A stretch of DNA of 64,000 nt, taken from contig LLEY01000013.1 of assembly GCA_001414485.1 (NCBI GenBank), positions 1 through 64,000 on the forward strand. The letters run 5' to 3'. Shown in pieces: positions 1 to 11,500 of the stretch (position 1 is its first letter; each line of letters starts with the position of its first letter). The notes beneath the pieces were generated by a model. The model saw nothing but the letters and a program-made list of their open reading frames with translations. It did no database searches and was not told the origin of the DNA. The DNA comes from Calycina herbarum (Eukaryota; Ascomycota; Leotiomycetes; Helotiales; Pezizellaceae). Made by a program: the position numbers and the translations under genes.

Positions 1-781
1 CTTCTGAATAATCGTAGGTCTAGGGTATATAATAAGGATTTTAAAATAAAAGTAACCAGGGTTATTAACTAATCATTTACTCTAGAGAAGGTTCTCGATA
101 CTATAATTTTCTAACTATATTATAAGAAAATACTATAACTAAATATATATTTTTTAAATAGTAAAATAGTAGAGAGTAAGTAGTATAGCGCTCCTACTAC
201 TTAGGACGACCGACTTCGAATTCTAATAGCTCTCTAGTTTAATATTCTATATACTTAGATTAAGGAGACACTTTATATTACTAAGCGTCAAATCAACTAC
301 GCCCGCTACTATCTACTTATACTACAAAAGTCAAAAGCAGGTACTAGGCCTCTTCTTTATATATCTTAATAAGCAGCTCTTAAGCGCTAGATCTAGCTAT
401 CTCTCTCTTAACGTCGAATACCTTTGAAGTACTATATAGCAGATCTAGGACTATAAGGAGTAGGAGAGAAGGCAGTGAAGATAGTATTTAATCTTCTTAG
501 ATATTGTCGACGGACTTCAAAGAAGAAGAGCTACTCTAAGGATCTACGAGTATGCTGTAAACGCTTTAAGTTTGTAAAAGAAGGAATTACTTAGACTAGA
601 GAATACCTAAGTAGCTAGATATTTATAGATAAGGTTTAGGCTATAAGAGGAGAGTATACAACGTTATACGTGACTGTTAAAGAGAACGGATCTAATCGAT
701 ATTAGCTATAGAATATATAGTATAAGTACTTAAAGGCGCCTGCCTAGATGTTTTATAGGTTAATTATTAAAGAGAGAAAAG
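1..781. other. Unclassified AT-rich DNA outside Gypsy A
   Basis: This stretch is RIP-like: TpA-rich, with stops in all frames. I could not assign it to a transposon family. It must be continuous with the sequence after 14,701, because element A inserted at 781 and left an AAAAG duplication on both sides. It lacks the TIR and iterons seen in the pogo elements here, so I do not call it the missing half of P0. No gene is supported. Confidence 0.5.
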
Positions 782-1235
782 TGTAACGAAACTCAAACGA
801 ACTAAACAAAGATAACTAAGTCTCGAAGGTTAGTATATAGGTAAGAAGTATAGATACGCCGGGTTGTTTACTTAGAAGTAAACTCGTTACTTATATTAAA
901 GATATTAAATAAGATAATAAGATTAATAACTAAAGTTAAGTATAAAGCTCTTATCTAAAGACAGACGTGCTAGTCTATATAGAACCTTCGTATTCCCTAG
1001 CTGTTATAGTCGATCTGCCCGACCATAGCTGACATAGTCGACTTATAGGCTATGTCGCTTATCCTTCCTAGTCACGTGATTATAACCAACTTCTAATAGT
1101 AAGATCCTAGAATTCCTAAATACTCTTCTATATTACAGATTCCCTCTTATATTACCTTCTATTTCCTAGATATTATATCTTATTCTATTAGAGCGCTGTC
1201 TAGACTACTTATTACGTAAAACGTGATTTATAATA
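782..1235 (-). repeat. 3' LTR of Gypsy A
   Basis: 454-bp LTR at the left end of reverse element A. It matches 14,243-14,696 throughout, with differences mostly of the CA/TA and TG/TA type. The purine tract preceding the 3' LTR is seen on the minus strand as the complement of ctatccccttctt just after 1,235. It contains a CACGTG site near 1,073 and a dyad upstream of the TATA box, weakened by RIP. Confidence 0.93.
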
Positions 1236-1402
1236 CTATCCCCTTCTTAGACTAGCGTATCCCTACGTTTAAGTATAGCCTAAGAAATATTATTAAAGAG
1301 CTGTCGGCCCTTCTAGTTTTTAATATAAACACTACTTATACTTTTAAATATAAATACTAGATTAAACTTATAAAGTATATTAATAAATCTAGCGAAGAGA
1401 TA

Positions 1403-1463
1403 GCTCCTTATACTTAATACGAACGTTCTAGGCGAAGATATATAGCTATAGCTTCAGCCTTAG
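1403..1463 (+). pseudogene. Antisense frame of Gypsy A, part 1 (zinc-cluster half)
   Basis: First half of the cluster encoded antisense to gag-pol of A. In this frame the codons at 1,409, 1,418 and 1,439 are TAT, TAC and TAT, spaced x2 and x6 with basic residues between. These are the positions of the first three cysteines of a Zn(II)2Cys6-type pattern if RIP changed TGT/TGC to TAT/TAC. The frame carries RIP stops. It continues after the B insertion: base 1,463 and bases 8,083-8,084 make one GAG codon. The start is not resolved; the open region probably begins near 1,240, and comparison with E suggests a one-base length difference upstream. Confidence 0.5.
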
Positions 1464-1924
1464 TGTCACGAATCACGTGCCAGCACGTGATAAAGTGAAG
1501 TCCAGGCGACGCTCTAATAGAACGAGCACTATTATAACCCGGGAAGGAGGAAAGGATTAAGTATAATAGGACATGCAATCCTGAGGATCTCATTACAGTT
1601 ATATCACGTGACTCGGTTAGAGCGGTCAGGTGATAGAGTCCAGTTTTGAGGAGCCCTGAAAATAGAGTCGGACTCTATCTTCGGGACTTCTGCTAAGAAG
1701 GACTCTAAACATAAACGAAGGTTCTATATAAGACTAGCACGTCTACTATTAGATAAGAGCTTCGTGCTTAACTTTAGTTATTAATCTTATTATCTTATTT
1801 AACATCTTTAATATAAGTAACGAGTTTACTTCTAAGTAAACAACCTAGCGTATCTATACTTCTTACTATAAACTAACCTTCGAGACTTAGTTATCTTTGT
1901 TTAGTTTATTTGAGTTTTGTTATA
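1464..1924 (+). repeat. 5' LTR of Gypsy B
   Basis: 461 bp, from TGTCACG to GTTATA (GTTACA before RIP). It has two CACGTG boxes near the 5' end, a TATA-like TATATAAG near 1,725 and the perfect palindrome gtttacttctaagtaaac at 1,824-1,841. Compared with the 3' LTR it is the less mutated copy: CACGTG boxes intact here read TACGTA or CACGTA there, each change being CA->TA or TG->TA. Confidence 0.95.
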
Positions 1925-1937
1925 CTTTAAGTACTAG

Positions 1938-1948
1938 CTTAGAAGTAA
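1938..1948 (+). promoter_or_regulatory. Possible self-primer binding site of Gypsy B
   Basis: The leader after the 5' LTR lacks the usual TGG start of a tRNA primer site. Instead cttagaagtaa here is an exact reverse complement of 11 bases inside the LTR palindrome (1,826-1,836). The core CTTAGAAGT is kept in the leaders of A, C, D and E. Self-priming by mRNA fold-back is known for Tf1-type chromoviruses. Here the site lies 13 bp inside the LTR edge rather than abutting it, so the role is inferred. Confidence 0.3.
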
Positions 1949-1958
1949 GATCGCTACT

Positions 1959-4900
1959 ATGTCGGTAACTTCTTCTACTCTGAAAACCACCTCGCTAAAG
2001 CCAGCTGCGGCCCCCCTAGTTGTACTAGTTACTACTCTCTATAAGGAAGTGAAGCTTCCGATTCCGAAGCTGTTTAATAGCTTGCCTAAGAAACTAGCTA
2101 AGTTCTTAATAAAAGCCTCCCTCTACTTAAACTTCTATTAAGCTTAGTTTAGAAATAAAATAGACTAGGTTATATAGTTGTCTACCTGTCTTAAAGAGGC
2201 AGCTTATAACTGGTTAGAACTATACTTAGAGGACTACTAGGCGAACAAGACAACTGAGGGAAAAGTCTCTCTTTAAATGTCTAAGAAGATAAGAGATTTG
2301 TTTAGAAATGTTTAAGGGTTTAGGAATAGAATTAACTAAGCTTTTAAGAATATTAATATGAAAAAGAAGGCAGTTAGAGCTTTGTATATACTTAAGTAAA
2401 AAGATTTAGCTGCTAAATATACCTCCTAGTTTTAATAGTACTTTGTACGAATAGGATAGAACGACGAAGTATTACGTGAATAATTCTATTATAGGCTTAA
2501 GAACAACGTTAAGGATAAACTCGCCTAGGAGGATTTTCTAGATATACTAAATAAATTAATAGATAATGTAATTAAGATCGATAACTATATCTATAAAAGG
2601 AATCTAGAGAAGAAAGGAAGTTATAGTTATTAATATAGAAAGAGTAGACGAAAAGACTATAGAGATTCTATGGAAATTAATACTACTTAAAAATCATAGG
2701 TTCTAGAGAAGGAATCTAAGAAGGAAAACTTCTAGAGAGGAGGACTGTCCTAGAAAGAGCGAAATCGTCGACGTAAGCAGAACTTATGTTATAACTGTAG
2801 TCTTCCTAGCTATAGAGTAAATAAGTATAGTAAGAAGAAAGACTCTAAAGGGAAACAAGCTAATACTACTATCTAAAAAGAAGTAGCTTTGCTAGAAAAA
2901 ATTAAACTTACGGACGAAGAACTCGAGGCTAGAGGTTATAGCACGTAAATTAAAACAGACGCTATAGATATAATAGCAGACGTTATATACTTATAGCTAA
3001 ACGAAGGAATTAAGTTATAAGTTAGTAAGGTATAAGATACTAATAATAATAGGGATCTATTACTTAAAGAATATTATAATATACGATTAGAAATAGATTA
3101 CGAATTACCTTTTTAAGTAGAATATAAATTACTACTATTAACGAGTTCGTTAGAGTTGTTAGAATCGATATCCGACTTATTAGAAGTAGATCTAGGAATA
3201 TATAAGCCTAAATAAGGCGAAATATAGACATTTATTAGAACCTTTAAAAGAGGGAATAGATAGGTATATATAGAAAACCAGAAACCTGATTTCTAAAGCT
3301 TATATTCTACTTAAGGAATTAACCCTACTATTTTAACTACCTATAAAATAGTTTAGAATAAATAGGATAGAATAACTTTAGTAAGCCTTATTACTAGAAG
3401 GAAAACTATCGAATTTAAAGAACCTAGACTAGAATAAGTAGTATCTAGCGAACTATCTAGTACGCCTAAGATAGGAGATATTTAGATAGTCGTAGATCTA
3501 TAAGAAGAAACTAGCTTATAGTAATAGCAGGGTCCTGACGACTTTATAGGACGCTCTAAACCTAGTTTTTTAGATATACTACCTGATGAAAAGGGAGCTA
3601 TACTAGAAATAGAGGGCTAGTATACTATAGTCGCTTTAGTTGGAAAAGTCGGGGTAATATTTTAAGAATTATAAAGTAGAAAATTATTTAGTATAATCCT
3701 CTAAGAGATAAACGAATACGATATAGACTAAGAAACGGAGTTAGTATAGAGAGAGCTCTATTAACTAATAATTAGAGAAATAAACGCTACCTTAAGAGAA
3801 AATCAACTTATAGTAATAGTAAAGATAAGAGGAAAGGAACTCTAAGTCTTAATTAATTTAGGAGCAACGGGTAATTTCCTTTCCTTAGTAGCTTAGTAAA
3901 AGCTAAACGTTCTAATTAAAGGTATAAAGGTATACTGTTTAGGAGTAGTTAATAGAATAGACGTTGCTTATTAGGATAGAATTATCGATTAATAGACTAT
4001 TCTAATAAGGATTACTATCGAAGGATACTACTTAGATATATAATTCGATATTATTGAAATAGGAAGTAAAGAAGCGATACTTAGTATACTATAGATTAGG
4101 GAACATAATCTAGATATTAATTAGAAGGCTTAAATAATAACCTTTAGTCGATATAATTACGTAGGTTCGTAATTATAACTATAAGGCTAGAACGAGGTTA
4201 GCGCTACCTCTTCTAAGATGCTAGGACACCTAGCCTAGGGTCTTCTACAGGTTAGTAGGACAGCTGATAACGAAATACCTATGTAGTATAGAGAATTTAA
4301 GGCCTTGTTTAAAAACCTAGAAGACTTACGAGCCTTGCTAAAACATTGCTTATAGGATTATAAGATTAAATTAAAAGAGGGTTATTATCTCTTAAAGTAG
4401 AAACTTCGGTTATATAACTAGAAAAGCCTATAAAGAATAGAAAGTTATATAAAGAAAGGTATTAAAAAGGGATATATTAGAAAGTCTAAGTTGCTAATTA
4501 CTTTAAATATACTTATTATTAAGAAAAAAGACGATCTAGATAAGAGAGTATATATTAATTATAGAGAAGTAAATTATACTACGGTTAAGGACGCTTATCT
4601 GCTGCTACCTAGCTAGTACTTATAGGACAAGTTAGATAAGGTAGTACGATTTACGAAATTAGATTAATAAAACGCTTATAGACTTATATAAATAAAAGTT
4701 GGAGACGAATAGAAGATAGCATTTGCCTTACTATCGAGCTTTTACGAATATATAGTTATACTATTTAGACTTTGTAATATACTAGCTATATATTAGAGAT
4801 AAAATAATAACATTTTAGGAGATCTTCTAGAAGTAATAGTAATCTATTACCTAGATAATATATTAATTTTCTTAGAAAAAGAAGAAGAATATAAGAGATA

Positions 4901-7103
4901 TATTAAAGAAGTTTTATAATAACTAGTAAAAGTGAACTCTCGGTTGAAACTCTTGAAATATAAGTTTAGAGTAAGTTAAACACTTTTCCTAGGATAGGTG
5001 TTTAGCCTAGGAAAAATAGAGATAGATCTAGTAAAGATCTAGGACGTCTTAAACTAGAAGTTACTAGAAAATGTAAAAGATATATAGTCCTTTCTTAGAT
5101 TTATAAACTTTTGTTATCTGTTTATTCGAGACTATATAAAGATTACTAAACTAATATTAAGACTAGTTAAGAAAGCTGTTAAGTTTATATAGAATAAATA
5201 GGCGGAGGATACTTTTTAGAAAATTAAAGCGAAGTTTATAGAAGAACCTATTTTATACGATTTCGATATAGATAAGCCTAGTACGATTGAAATAGACGCC
5301 TTAGATATAGTAGTAGGTGTAGTTCATCTATAGCTAAATAATAAGGGAAAGCTTATATCTATTATATATTATTCTAAGATATTTAACCTAGTATAATAAA
5401 ACTATAGCATTTTCGATAAAGAATTGCTTATTATAGTACTAGCTTTAGAATACTAGAGAATCTATTTATAGTTAGTAAAACATCTAGTTATAATTCTATC
5501 TAACTACAAGAACCTTAGAACGTTTATAATAACTAAGGAACTTACGACTAGACGATTAGCTAGATAGTCAGAGATATTAGAAGGATTTAATATTATTATT
5601 CGACATGTAAAAGGAATGTTAAATACTTGAGCTAATGCTCTTAGCTGGAAACTTAGATATAAGGGAGATAAAGAGTATAAAAAGATTATAATCTTGAAAA
5701 CTCTCGAGAATAGAGACTTAGTACCTACTATATACGAGATAGCGACAATAAACGATATATAGATAGACAAAACTTAGACTATATATAAAGGTTATAACTA
5801 GTATATGAAGAGGAAGCTATAGGTTCCTAGCTCGTATATAAAAGAATTTATATAAGAATACTATACTATGCCTGCTTATAGTTACTAAGGAATTCGTAGA
5901 ACCCTTTAAAGAATAAGATAATACTACTATATTAATCGATTATCTATAATAGTTAAGGAAGTGATAGCGGAATATAATACCTATACTAGGAATAAGGCTT
6001 TCTACTATACTCCTTATAGATAGATAAACACTACTCTAATACTATAGGTACCTTAGAAATTAATATCTATAGATTTTATTATTAAATTACTAAAATCTAA
6101 AGATCTATTAATAAGAGTTAAATATAACGTAATCCTAGTTATTATAGAACGACTTACGAAGTATATAATTCTAATAGTATATATAGAATCAAGTATAGCT
6201 AAGGAATTAGCATTTACGTTCCTTAGAGAAGTAGTCTTAAGATATAGACTATCTAAAGAAATACTCTTAGATAGAGATAAACTCTTTACCTTAAAATTCT
6301 AGATTACTCTTATAAAGCGATTAGGTGTAAAGAGAAAGCTATCTATAGCTTTCTACTCTTAAATAAATAGAGGAAACGAACAAATGAATTAAGTAGTTAA
6401 AACATACCTTTGTTATTATATAAACTACTAGTAAGATAACTAGGTAGAACTACTGCTCTTAGTACAGTTTACCTATAACAGTTTAGTAATAGAAACAACA
6501 CTTATTACGCTATTCTATACTAATTTTAGATATAAATTATTAGTATATCGAGAACTACTATCTATAACTATCGATAACTAACTTACTCGTATTTATATCT
6601 TAAAAATCAAGAGTCTATATAAGGAACTTATAAAAGACCTATAATTTATAGTAGAAAGAAATACACACTACTATAATAAACGACGTAGTTAGGAGCTAAC
6701 GCTAAAAGAGAGGGATAAAGTCTATCTAGTATAGAAGAATATTAACATAAAAAGACTAAGTAATAAATTAGATTATAAAAAACTTAGACTATTTAAAATC
6801 AAACGTGTTAAAGGACCTTTGAATTATAAATTAGTACTACTAAAGATAATAAATATCTATCTAGTATTCTATATATCCTTGCTCGAACCAACACTATTAG
6901 GAGCACTACTAGCCCTATTTATAGAAATTCAACTAGTTAATCTAAATACTAAATATAAAGTTAAACAGATTCTTAACTATAGGATTATTAGAGGCAAGAT
7001 TAAGTATTTAATTAAATAGTTAGACTACCTATATTCAGAGAATATATAGGAACTAAGAAGTAACCTTAACTATTGCTTAAAGGAACTTCAGGAGTTCTAC
7101 TAA
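1959..7103 (+). pseudogene. Gag-pol polyprotein of Gypsy B, RIP-degraded
   Basis: One frame of about 1,715 codons holds all retroviral-type domains without a frameshift, as in Tf1-like chromoviruses. The start ATG at 1,959 lies 35 nt after the LTR. The Gag zinc knuckle near 2,787 keeps its first two cysteines, but its His and last Cys read Tyr. The protease motif near 3,850 reads L-I-N-L-G-A-T-G, with Asp replaced by Asn. The reverse transcriptase motif at 4,845 reads YLDN instead of YLDD. RNase H lies near 5,250-5,650. Integrase lies near 5,850-6,500, with H/C positions of its zinc finger changed to Tyr. A chromodomain lies at about 6,935-7,090. Dozens of TAG/TAA codons stand where Gln or Trp is expected. 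The changed active-site residues and stops mean no function remains. Confidence 0.9.
6935..7090 (+). other. Chromodomain at the end of Gypsy B pol
   Basis: In the gag-pol frame the C-terminus reads like a chromodomain: basic V-K-Q-I-L-N, then R-G-K-I-K-Y-L-I-K, then a stop in place of Trp, L-D-Y, and S-E-N with a stop where W is usual, followed by E and S-N-L. Chromodomains on Gypsy integrases (chromoviruses) direct insertion toward methylated-histone heterochromatin. That fits the repeated insertion of these elements into one another. The same domain is seen in A (near 8,590-8,700, minus), C, D, E and G. Confidence 0.8.
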
Positions 7104-7119
7104 CAAAACCTAGGGCTGC

Positions 7120-7524
7120 CTAGAACTCGGGACTAGGGTTAGACAGAGACATATCATCGGAAAGCACCTGTTTAACAAAAGGAGCTATCTCAAAGGTAGG
7201 AAACCAGGCAGAAGAGGACTCGGGAGAAGGACTTGAGGAAGGAGGACTCAGAGGAGTGATAGGGAATCGTTTACATATAAGGCTAAAGAAAAACCGGCAC
7301 ACGGGTTTTCGAGGCCTAGGGACAGGAACGATAAGATAGCTAGGGCTATCGTAGGACCTTTTCGACCGAATATACTTAGAATAGTAAGAGGATTTAGAAA
7401 GCTCTAGGAGGCATCGACGGGACTGTTTACAACAGAAAGAACAAGTCTTAGCTAGACGTTGTACAGATTCGATCTACATAGCAAGAGCTAAACGCTCTTT
7501 TCGTTTAGTATATAAGGAGGACAT
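7120..7524 (-). pseudogene. Antisense zinc-cluster-like ORF of Gypsy B
   Basis: A 135-codon frame on the strand opposite gag-pol, from ATG at 7,524 to a stop at 7,120, 16 bp from the gag-pol stop. It has only one internal stop (TAG at 7,474-7,476, probably a former CAG). Residues 28, 31 and 38 are Cys. Residues 48, 51 and 58 are Tyr from TAT/TAC, which RIP makes from TGT/TGC. The spacing C-x2-C-x6-C-x9-C-x2-C-x6-C is that of the fungal Zn(II)2Cys6 cluster, with Lys/Arg in the loops as expected. The C-terminal half is rich in Ser and Pro and differs from the charged helix in A, D and E. The role is unknown; a DNA-binding regulator or silencing antagonist is speculation. Confidence 0.6.
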
Positions 7525-7616
7525 ATTTATATATAAAGGAAGGTTAACATCTTACTAACAAACATATCTAAGTTGGAATTCTAGCGTAGGGACACGCTAG
7601 GCTAAGAAGGGGATAG

Positions 7617-8077
7617 TGTCACGAATTACGTACTAGCACGTAATAAAGTGAAGTCTAGGCGACGCTCTAATAGGACGAGCACTATTATAACCTAGGAAGG
7701 AGGAAAGGATTAAGTATAATAGAACATGTAATCCTAAAGATCTTATTATAGTTATATTACGTAACTCGGTTAGAGCGGTCAGGTAATAGAGTCTAGTTTT
7801 AAGGAGCCCTGAAAATAGAGTCGGACTCTATCTTTAGGACTCTTACTAAGAAGGACTCCAAATATAAACGAAGGTTCTATATAAGACTAGCACGTCTGCT
7901 ATTAGATAGGAGCTTTATACTTAACTTTAGTTATTAATCTTATTATCTTGTTTAACATCTTTAATATAAGTAACGAGTTCACTTCTAAGTGAACAACCTA
8001 GCGCATCTATACTTCTTACTATAAACCAACCTTCGAGACTTAGTTATCTTTGTTTAGTTCGTTTGAGTTTCGTTATA
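7617..8077 (+). repeat. 3' LTR of Gypsy B
   Basis: 461 bp, same ends as the 5' LTR, preceded by the purine tract at 7,603-7,616. It carries more RIP changes near its 5' end than its partner: both CACGTG boxes are lost. Confidence 0.95.
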
Positions 8078-8082
8078 CTTAG

Positions 8083-8504
8083 AGGTTAATAAATATTCTA
8101 AATATATAAGGCAGAAGAAATCCTATAATATTAAGTTACGAAACCGAATACCTTTACTTTCTAACTAGTCCTCGATTAACTAGCAACGACGAAAGCTAAG
8201 AGACGAAGAAGAACGGGCCTAGCAGTTCTAATAGGAAGCGGCTGCTAAGGTTCTTCGTTTATAAAAACTTCAACGCTAACTCGATAAGCGAGAATAGCAG
8301 CTAATCTAGTCTAGTTTGAATTCTATAGCTAAGCTAGAGGAGAAAGAGGAGGAAGAGAGAAGAAACAGGGAAAGACAGAAAGAGAAGGAGTATAAAGAGG
8401 AAGAGGCTACTAGGCTAGCCGCCCTTCTTACCTCCGACCCCGCTCTTAAACCGTCTCTCGACCCCGCCTTTCTAGACTCCTTTTCTCTTAATTATAAGAT
8501 ATAA
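8083..8504 (+). pseudogene. Antisense frame of Gypsy A, part 2 (cluster half and helix)
   Basis: It continues the frame from 1,463 across the B insertion. The codons at 8,094, 8,103 and 8,124 are TAT, at the spacing of cysteines 4-6 (x2, x6). The frame then runs through several RIP stops to an open part (8,316-8,504). That part encodes a Leu/Lys/Arg heptad-like stretch, a long Glu/Lys/Arg helix and a tail ending A-F-L-D-S-F-S-L-N-Y-K-I. The stop is 13 bp from the gag-pol stop at 8,518 on the other strand. The tail is conserved in D, E, G and C. Complete, the product would be about 200 residues: N-terminal segment, zinc-cluster-like motif, coiled coil and short conserved tail. No known protein is named. 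Confidence 0.6.
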
Positions 8505-8517
8505 GTAACCCTGGGTT

Positions 8518-11500
8518 TTAATAGTAGAACTTCTAAAGTTTCTCTAAGCAACGGTTAAGGTTGCTTTTTAGTTCTTAAGTATTCTCTAAGTAAGAGTAAT
8601 CTAACTATTTAATTAAATACTTAATCTTACCTCTAATGATTTTATAGTTAAGAATTCTCTTAACTTCATATTTAGTATTTAGATTAACTAGTTAAATTTC
8701 TATAAATAGGGCTAGTAGTGCTCCTAGTAGTACTAGTTCGAGTAAGGATATATAGAATACTAGGTAGATGTTTATTATCTTTAGTAACGCTAATTTATAA
8801 TTTAAAGGTCTCTTAACTTACTTAATTTTAAATAGTCTAAGTTTTTTATAATCTAGTTTATTACTTAGTCTTTTTATGTTAATGTTTTTTTATACTAAGT
8901 AGACTTTATCCCCCTCTTTTAGTATTAGCTCCTAACTACGTCGTTTATTATAGTAGTATATGTTTCTTTCTACTATAAATTACAGGTCCTCTATAAGTTT
9001 CTTATATAGACTCTTAATTTTCGAGATATAAACACGAGTAAGTTAGTTGTCGATAGTCGTAGATAGTAGTTCTTAATATACTATTAATTTATACCTAAAA
9101 TTAGTATAGAATAGTATAATAAGTGTTATTTCTATTACTAAACTATTATAGGCAAACTATGTTAAGAGTAGCAGTTCTACTTAGTTGTCTTACTAGTAGT
9201 TTATATAATAATAAAGGTATGTTTTAACTACTTAATTCATCTATTTGTTTCCTCTATTTATTTAAGAGTAAAAAGCTATAAATAGCTTTCTCTTTATACC
9301 TAATCGTTTTATAAGAGTAATCTAAAATTTTAAGGTAAAGAGTTTATCTCTATTTAAGAGTATTTCTTTAGATAGTCTATATCTTAAGACTACTTCTCTA
9401 AGGAATACGAATACTAATTCCTTAGCTATACTTAACTCTATATATACTATAAGAATTATATACTTTATAAGTTATTCTATAATAACTAGGATCGTATTAT
9501 ATATAACTCTTATTATTAGATCTTTAGATTTTAGTAGTTTAATAATAAAATCTATAGATATTAATTTCTAAGGTATCTATAGTATTAAAGTAGTGTTTAT
9601 CTATCTATAAGGAGTATAGTAGGAAGCCTTATTCCTAGTATAGGTATTATATTCTACTATTACTTTCTTAACTATCGTAGATAACCGATTAATATAGTAG
9701 TATTATCTTATTCTTTAGAGGGTTCTACGAATTCCTTAGTATCTATAAGTAGGCGTAGTATAGTATTCTTATATAAATTCCTTTATATACGAACTAGGGA
9801 CCTATAATTTTCCTTTTATATACTAGTTATAACCTTTATATATATTTTAAATTTTATCTATCTAGATATTGTTTATTACTACTATCTTATATATAGTAGG
9901 TACTAAGTCTTTATTCTTAAGAGTTTTTAAGATTATAATCTTTTTATACTTCTTATTTCCCTTATATCTAGGTTTCTAGCTAAGAGTATTAGCTTGAGTA
10001 TTTAACGTTCTTTTTATATACTAAATAATAATATTAAATCCTTCTAGTATTTCTAACTATTTAGCTAATTATCTTATTATAAGTTCCTTAGTTATTATAA
10101 ACGTCTTAAGGTTCTTATAGTTAGATAAAACTATAACTAGATATTTTACTAGCTATAAATAAATTCTCTAGTATTCTAAGGCTAATACTATAATAAGCAG
10201 TTCCTTATTAAAGATGTTATAGTTTTATTATACTAGGTTAAATATTTTAGAATAGTATATAATAGATATAAGTTTTCCCTTAATATTTAATTATAAGTGA
10301 ATTACATCTACTACTATATCTAAAGCGTCTATTTCGATTATACTAAGCTTATCTATATTGAAATTATATAGAATAGGTTTTTCTATAAACCTTACTTTAA
10401 TTTTCTAAAAAGTATTCTCTACCTATTTACTCTATATAAACTTAATAGCTTTCTTAACTAGTACTAACATTGGTTTAGTAATCTTTATATAGTCTTATAT
10501 AAATAGATAGTAAAAGTTTATAAATCTAAGGAAGGACTATATATCTTTTATATTCTCTAGTAATTTCTAGTCTAAGATGTCTTAGATCTTTACTAGATCT
10601 ATTTCTATTTTTCCTAGGCTAAATACTTATTCTAGGAAAAGTGTCTAAGTTATTCTAAACTTATATTTTAAGAGTTTTAACTAAGAGTTTACTTTTATAA
10701 GTTATTATAAAACTTCTCTAATATATCCTTTATATTCTTCTTCTTTTTTTAAGAAGATTAGGATATTATCTAAGTAATAAATTACTATTACTCTTAGAAG
10801 ATCTCTTAAAATGTTATTATTTTATTTCTAATATATAGCTAGTATATTATAAAGTCTAAATAGTATAACTATATATTTATAAAGGCCTGATAGTAAGGTA
10901 AATACTATCTTCTATTTATCCTTGACTTTTATTTATATAAGTCTATAAGTATTTTATTAATCTAATTTTATAAATTGTACTATCTTGTCTAACTTATTTT
11001 ATAAGTGTTAGCTAGGTAGCAGCGGATAAGCGTTCTTAACTATAGTGTGATTTACTTCTTAATAATTAATATATACTCTCTTGTCTAGGTCGTCTTTCTT
11101 CTTAATAATAAGTATATTTAAGGTAATTAGCGACTTAGATTTTCTAATATATCTCTTCTTAATACCTTTCTTTATATAACTTTCTATTCTCTATAGGCTT
11201 TTCTAGTTATATAACTGAAGTTTCTACTTTAAGAGGTGATAACCCTCTTTTAATTTAATCTTATAATCTTATAAGCGATGTTCTAGTAAGGCTTATAAGT
11301 CTTCTAGGTTTTTAAATAAAGCTCTAAATTCTCTGTACTATATAGGTATTTCGTTATCAGCTGTCTTACTAACCTGTAGAGGACCCTGGACAAGGTGTTC
11401 TAGTGCTTTAAAAGAGGTAGTACTAACCTTGTTCTAGCCTTGAAGTTATAAATATAAACCTATGTATTTGTATCGACTAAAGGTTATTGTTCTAGCCTTT

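Larger units (their letters stand above)
1464..8077 (+). mobile_element. Gypsy chromovirus B, complete, nested in A
   Basis: 6,614-bp LTR retrotransposon with 461-bp LTRs at both ends and a perfect target duplication CTTAG (1,459-1,463 and 8,078-8,082). It contains one continuous gag-pol frame ending in a chromodomain, a polypurine tract (aagaaggggatag) right before the 3' LTR, and an antisense frame between pol and that tract. There is no tRNA-type TGG primer site after the 5' LTR. B is related to but distinct from A, C, D, E and G. It is less decayed in its 3' portion than the others. It is inactive because of many RIP stops. Confidence 0.95.

Noticed and set aside
1..781. Left half of pogo remnant P0
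   Set aside because: The distance would fit a 1.9-kb element split by A, but I find no TIR, no 17-bp iterons and no Fot1 C-terminal knuckle here.
5504..5770. 88-codon minus-strand open frame inside Gypsy B
   Set aside because: Antisense shadow of the RNase H/integrase region, with no conservation pattern of its own; it is not in the position of the conserved antisense module.
8316..8504. Independent host gene for the Glu/Lys-rich frame
   Set aside because: The same frame recurs at the same place in D, E, G and C, so it belongs to the transposon.
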